Shown here piece after piece: positions 6,322 to 8,971 of a stretch of 8,971 nucleotides of DNA. The notes beneath the pieces are model-generated. The model worked only from the letters and a program-made list of their open reading frames with translations, searched no databases and had not been told where the DNA came from. The translations under genes were made by a program, and so were the position numbers. Numbering within the stretch: the first letter of the stretch is position 1; each line of letters begins with the position of its first letter. Origin of the DNA: JBLHOS01 sp047623825 (GTDB lineage Bacteria > Pseudomonadota > Alphaproteobacteria > Rhodobacterales > Rhodobacteraceae); NCBI GenBank assembly GCA_047623825.1, contig JBLHOS010000103.1, positions 1 to 8,971 of the forward strand, in the 5' to 3' direction.

Positions 6322-7517
6322 GGCCGCAAGTGAAACGCCAAAACCTTGAGATATCCGGTCTCACTCAGGGCTGGATGTTGTGGATGATCCGGACCGGCAA
6401 AGCCTGTGTAGATCAGTCGCGGATCGCGCCCTGCCCGACCGATTCCACGCAAACACGCCGCCCTGAACTTGTCCAGATCGGCCGCATGTGAGCAGCTGCA
6501 CAAGACCAAAATACCGCCCGGTGCCACTACTGAAGCGGACAGCCGTGCGATCCGCTCATAGGCACGCAAACCGGCGGTCATTGCAGATTTTGATGGCGCA
6601 AAGGCAGGTGGATCAGAGACCACGACATCAAACTCTGCGGCCTCAACGCTTAGGGCCGCAAGGGTATCAAACGCATCACCTTGGCGAACGGAAAACCGAT
6701 CCGCCGCACCCATCGCACTGGCACCGCCCTCAGCCAAAGCCAACGCAGGGACAGACGCATCAACCGCCAACACATCTTTGGCACCACCGGCCAGTGCTGC
6801 CAGACCAAAGCCGCCGACATGGGCGAACATATCCAGCACGCGCGCCTCCTTAGAGAGGCCAGCGACAAAGGTATGATTGGGTCGCTGATCGTAATAGAGA
6901 CCTGTTTTTTGGCCGCCAATTAAGTCCGCCAAATAGGTTGCGCCATTCATTGGCACCGGTAACGGCCCGTCGATCTGGCCGCTTAGGATAACCGTCTCTT
7001 CGGGCAAACCCTCCAGTGCGCGCGCACGGCTGGCACCGTTCTTGACCAACGTCGTCGCGCCGGTCGCAGCCGTCAAAGCGGCACACAACATCTCTAATCG
7101 GTCTTCCAGCCAAACAGCATTGGGTTGGATCACCAGCGTGTCGCCAAACCGGTCAACGATCAAACCGGGCAACGCGTCGCCCTCTGCATTGATCAGCCGG
7201 TAGTAGGGTTCACTGTAGATCCGCTCGCGCAGCGCCATCGCAGCGGCGATGCGTGCTGCAAACCAATCTTGGTTGATCTGCGCCTCTGGATCGCGATCCA
7301 ACATGCGAAAGGCCACCTTGGCCTCAATCGATACCGTGCCCATGCCCAATGGCTGGCGGTCGGCATCTTCCAAAACGACTAGACTGCCGGGGGGCAAAGC
7401 ACGCCCGCGGCGGTCTAAAACCAGTTCATCTTGCCAAGCCCAAGGGTGCCCATGACGCAAACGGCGCGCATCAGCTTTGGGTTTTAGACGCAGAACGGAA
7501 TAAGGGGACACTGTCAT
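6318..7517 (-). CDS. rlmI: RlmI-like 23S rRNA (cytosine-5) methyltransferase
   Basis: A 399-aa class I SAM-dependent methyltransferase of the RlmI (YccW) family, which in E. coli makes m5C1962 of 23S rRNA and is 396 aa. It has an N-terminal PUA-like RNA-binding domain (about 8-75, with RHGHPWAW), a central region with YRLINAEGDALPGLIVDRFG (107-125), K-T-G-L-Y-Y-D-Q-R (204-212), SAM-binding motif I VLDMFAHVGGFG (227-238), D253 in motif II, catalytic motif S-D-P-P-A-F (301-306), and C342 in C-S-C-S-H as the probable second catalytic Cys. The order matches RlmI throughout. The symbol is given by family; the exact target base is inference. Start ATG 7517 lies in the loop of a strong hairpin; GTG two codons later is an alternative. 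It is 40 bp after the lipoprotein stop and overlaps the PIN gene by 4 nt. Confidence 0.9.
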   Translation of the reverse strand: MTVSPYSVLRLKPKADARRLRHGHPWAWQDELVLDRRGRALPPGSLVVLEDADRQPLGMGTVSIEAKVAFRMLDRDPEAQINQDWFAARIAAAMALRERIYSEPYYRLINAEGDALPGLIVDRFGDTLVIQPNAVWLEDRLEMLCAALTAATGATTLVKNGASRARALEGLPEETVILSGQIDGPLPVPMNGATYLADLIGGQKTGLYYDQRPNHTFVAGLSKEARVLDMFAHVGGFGLAALAGGAKDVLAVDASVPALALAEGGASAMGAADRFSVRQGDAFDTLAALSVEAAEFDVVVSDPPAFAPSKSAMTAGLRAYERIARLSASVVAPGGILVLCSCSHAADLDKFRAACLRGIGRAGRDPRLIYTGFAGPDHPQHPALSETGYLKVLAFHLRP

Positions 7518-7526
7518 GTGTCCCCT
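7503..7526 (-). promoter_or_regulatory. Hairpin enclosing the methyltransferase start codon
   Basis: On the minus strand AGGGGACAC is followed by ATGACA and then GTGTCCCCT: a perfect 9-bp stem with a 6-nt loop. The Shine-Dalgarno-like AGGGGA is in the 5' arm, ATG opens the loop, and the alternative GTG start begins the 3' arm. Folding would hide the ribosome site and the start. Spacing from AGGGG to ATG is short (about 4) and to GTG more usual (about 10). Confidence 0.6.
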
Positions 7527-7557
7527 CTATCGGTGTTTTCACTGCTCGGAAAGGGGT

Positions 7558-8193
7558 TCAGTAGGCTTGGGCCACCGCCGTTGAGTTTAGGCCAAATTGA
7601 CGTTCGGTCCATCCTGCCAAGTGTGATTGGATCCGTTCTTTCTGTCCAAGACCCCGTTGTTCGGCAGCAATTGCGGCTGATCCACCCAAGGCGCGGAAGG
7701 TGACGTCATAAGTTTCGGGTGTGCTTAACGCATCGCCGGACTGGGCATCACGAACGATCATCGTAAAAACAATCTCATGATCGCCACCGATTGTGTAACG
7801 GGCCCGTTCAGTCACAGCGTGAAACCGGTTGACGGTGATTTCAACATTGACCGGGATTGGGCCGTTCAACGGACGAAATGCATAGTCAAACGCATCCTGC
7901 ATCAATGTTTCGACCTGCACATAACGGTCGCCATATGGATCGTCGCGCCACAAGATGTCTGCGCGGGGTTTGAAGCCGTTTGCCTCAGAAACTTCAAGGC
8001 TACGCGGAACAGTCACAGTTACGTCTTGGACCGACCAGTTGTTGGCTTGTACGTTAAGGGCAGCGGGCGAATAAGGTGAGGCAAATGATGCTGGCGCATC
8101 AAGCGGGGCGCCACGGCTCACTGCCTCTGGAGTGGCGCAAGCCGACAGTCCCAGAGCCATTAGTGCGATCATAATCGGTGCAAAGCGTGTCAT
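7558..8193 (-). CDS. DUF6778-type lipoprotein
   Basis: A 211-aa predicted lipoprotein. The start is ATG 8193, not the upstream TTG at 8220, because AGGAGG lies 7 bases before it and the signal peptide begins there: M-T-R-F then a hydrophobic run ending in lipobox L-S-A-C (Cys19). The body resembles the DUF6778 family of Rhodobacteraceae: TVPRSLEVSEANGFKP, then D-I-L-W-R-D-D-P-Y-G-D-R, then V-N-R-F-H-A-V-T-E-R-A-R-Y-T-I-G-G-D-H, then G-G-S-A-A-I-A-A-E-Q-R-G near the C-terminus. No catalytic motif is evident; it is probably a periplasm-facing anchored protein of unknown role. It is the first gene of the minus-strand run lipoprotein, methyltransferase, PIN. Its upstream region has two small palindromes that could bind regulators. 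Confidence 0.85.
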   Translation of the reverse strand: MTRFAPIMIALMALGLSACATPEAVSRGAPLDAPASFASPYSPAALNVQANNWSVQDVTVTVPRSLEVSEANGFKPRADILWRDDPYGDRYVQVETLMQDAFDYAFRPLNGPIPVNVEITVNRFHAVTERARYTIGGDHEIVFTMIVRDAQSGDALSTPETYDVTFRALGGSAAIAAEQRGLGQKERIQSHLAGWTERQFGLNSTAVAQAY

Positions 8194-8210
8194 ATTTTCA
8201 GCCTCCTGCC
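8186..8210 (-). promoter_or_regulatory. Strong ribosome site fixing the DUF6778 start
   Basis: On the minus strand GGGGCAGGAGGCTGAAAAT leads directly into ATG 8193. AGGAGG is a full Shine-Dalgarno match at about 7-nt spacing, which excludes the longer frame starting at TTG 8220. Confidence 0.8.
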
Positions 8211-8269
8211 CCGAATACAAAAACGTACGGAGCGTGTTTACGTCATGCTGAAAAGATGGCCCTCATTTT

Positions 8270-8296
8270 TGGCTAGATTAAGAAGAAAACTAGCCA
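8270..8296. repeat. Inverted repeat upstream of the lipoprotein gene (candidate operator)
   Basis: TGGCTAG (8270-8276) and CTAGCCA (8290-8296) are perfect 7-bp arms separated by 13 A-rich bases, with arm centres 20 bp apart (about two helical turns). There is no T tract on the outgoing minus side, so it is not a terminator. It lies about 75 bp ahead of the DUF6778 start, a plausible operator position. Confidence 0.4.
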
Positions 8297-8308
8297 TTGC
8301 CGGGACCA

Positions 8309-8323
8309 TTTCTAGAGTAGAAA
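8309..8323. repeat. Short palindrome TTTCTA-GAG-TAGAAA
   Basis: A perfect 6-bp inverted repeat with a 3-nt centre, 12 bp upstream (minus strand) of the larger inverted repeat. It could be a second regulator half-site pair or chance. No other gene occupies 8194-8350. Confidence 0.3.
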
Positions 8324-8350
8324 CAGCCCCCAGCACGTAGATTATGGCAG

Positions 8351-8521
8351 TTATACCGAACGAGTATTTATGCTGGTGTTGATCGTCGGGGCCGTGCGGT
8401 TACGAAAGACACGCCCAAGCGCGATGATCATGTCGCGAAAGGCGTCAGCACGCAGCTGACGGGCCCGAGATTCGATCTCACGCAGCTCTGAATGAGTGTA
8501 TTGAGTTGTGAGGGTATCCAT
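8351..8521 (-). CDS. Small helical protein, RSP_7527/DUF1127-like
   Basis: A 56-aa protein from ATG 8521, preferred over upstream in-frame starts because AGGA lies about 8 bases before it. Residues about 6-38 (YTHSELREIESRARQLRA and onward to IIALGRVFRNR) form one long amphipathic, Arg-rich helix; the tail is Thr/Asn/Ser-rich and probably disordered. The S-E-L-R-E-I-E-x-x-A-R-x-L-R-A pattern resembles the short proteins abundant in Rhodobacterales annotated RSP_7527 family or loosely DUF1127. Some members of such families act in RNA turnover or stress, but nothing in this sequence shows a role. It is on the same strand as the lipoprotein operon but 157 bp away, so probably a separate transcript. 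Confidence 0.65.
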   Translation of the reverse strand: MDTLTTQYTHSELREIESRARQLRADAFRDMIIALGRVFRNRTAPTINTSINTRSV

Positions 8522-8674
8522 TGGACTTTTCCTAATTGCCTGTCTACTCATTCAATATATACGTCAGCAATGTTGTCTTAGTACCACCAATTCCGGGATG
8601 CTGACATGCAGTATGCTCATGAGACTTAACCCGATGCCTAGCGTCGAGATCCACAACAGCCTAAGTTTTTTATT

Positions 8675-8703
8675 CCTTAAAATTAAGGCAAATTTTATGC
8701 CTT
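8675..8703. terminator. Overlapping palindromes in the AT-rich gap, possible terminator
   Basis: CCTTAAAATTAAGG (8675-8688) is a palindrome with a 2-nt centre. Overlapping it, AAGGCA (8685-8690) and TGCCTT (8698-8703) form a 6-bp stem with a 7-nt loop. On the minus strand this second stem is followed by AATTTTAAGG and lies about 75 bp after the stop of the gene entering from the right, so it could terminate that transcript. The remainder of 8522-8776 is AT-rich with no gene I can support; its left part must hold the promoter of the small helical protein. Confidence 0.35.
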
Positions 8704-8776
8704 TGCCGAATCTTGAGGTTTAAAATTACCCCAGTTTTGTATCAAGAAATTCAACGGCTAGCGATAATACCTGATT

Positions 8777-8971
8777 TCAAGATGACCGTTCCTGAACCAG
8801 ATGGATCAGATAAAGCGGTGTGTGCCGTTGTTGGCCTAAATAGTGATTAATGGCTCGACCAATCAGATCCTGCAGGAAGACCTGTTCACGTGGCGCCTGC
8901 AGGTCACGCCCGATACTGCGGGCGCAAAAGAACCGATCTGCCCTTGCTTGGCCCGGTTTTTGCGAAAAATA
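8777..8971 (-). CDS. C-terminal end of an unrecognised gene (runs off the window)
   Basis: On the minus strand a frame is open from the window edge (8971) to TGA at 8777-8779, giving the last 64 residues of a protein. It contains the segment RSIGRDLQAPREQVFLQDLI, then GRAINHYLGQQ, and ends HLVQERSS. Composition is that of a soluble, helical, protein-like sequence; the other frames here carry stops. I do not recognise the family and the start lies outside the window. It is followed by the AT-rich gap with possible terminator stems. Confidence 0.6.
   Translation of the reverse strand, partial: YFSQKPGQARADRFFCARSIGRDLQAPREQVFLQDLIGRAINHYLGQQRHTPLYLIHLVQERSS

Noticed and set aside
8194..8220. 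Longer N-terminus for the DUF6778 lipoprotein from TTG 8220
   Set aside because: The added residues precede the signal peptide, and the AGGAGG site clearly serves ATG 8193.
8871..8904. Direct repeats CCTGCAGG
   Set aside because: They encode Leu-Gln pairs in the open minus-strand frame and are short; probably chance codon use.
1..8971. CRISPR array, tRNA, rRNA or phage module
   Set aside because: No regularly spaced repeats, cloverleaf-like sequence, ribosomal RNA stretch or phage gene was seen on either strand.

Overview
The window looks like the chromosome of a marine alphaproteobacterium of the Rhodobacterales (Roseobacter clade). This rests on recognised protein families, not on a search: a DUF2927-type lipoprotein, a DUF6778-type lipoprotein, a ~54-aa inner-membrane protein of a kind common in Rhodobacteraceae, a VWA protein with a D-I-G-G-S-M motif, and a short helical RSP_7527/DUF1127-like protein. 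Base composition is moderately GC-rich, with an AT-rich patch near 8550-8760.

Layout. (1) 8-1313: an IS30-family insertion sequence with matching terminal inverted repeats and a broken DDE transposase. Two breaks are single-base losses. The other two are insertions of about 34 and 41 bp that share both arms and each fold into a hairpin, so they look like two copies of one small palindromic element. (2) 1318-1398: a large imperfect inverted repeat, followed by a small two-helix membrane protein gene on the minus strand (1422-1634). (3) 1685-4873, plus strand: a compact four-gene run of GNAT acetyltransferase, DUF2927/TPR-like lipoprotein, 54-aa membrane protein and CoxE-type VWA protein, with gaps of 4, 16 and 13 bp. 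(4) 5073-5771, plus strand: a membrane-anchored M48 zinc metalloprotease. (5) 5779-8193, minus strand: a probable operon read right to left, DUF6778 lipoprotein, RlmI-like 23S rRNA methyltransferase, PIN-domain protein. The methyltransferase start codon lies in the loop of a perfect 9-bp hairpin that also buries the Shine-Dalgarno-like sequence. The PIN gene overlaps the methyltransferase stop by 4 nt (ATGA). (6) 8351-8521, minus strand: a 56-aa helical protein. (7) 8777-8971, minus strand: the unrecognised C-terminal end of a gene running off the window.

Most of the chromosomal genes are ordinary Rhodobacterales housekeeping or envelope genes. The two least ordinary signals are the paired hairpin inserts inside the IS30 transposase and the start-codon hairpin of the methyltransferase. 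I see no tRNA, rRNA, CRISPR array or intact phage/defence system. No gene-free stretch exceeds 300 bases; the longest (8522-8776) is AT-rich and holds only small palindromes.
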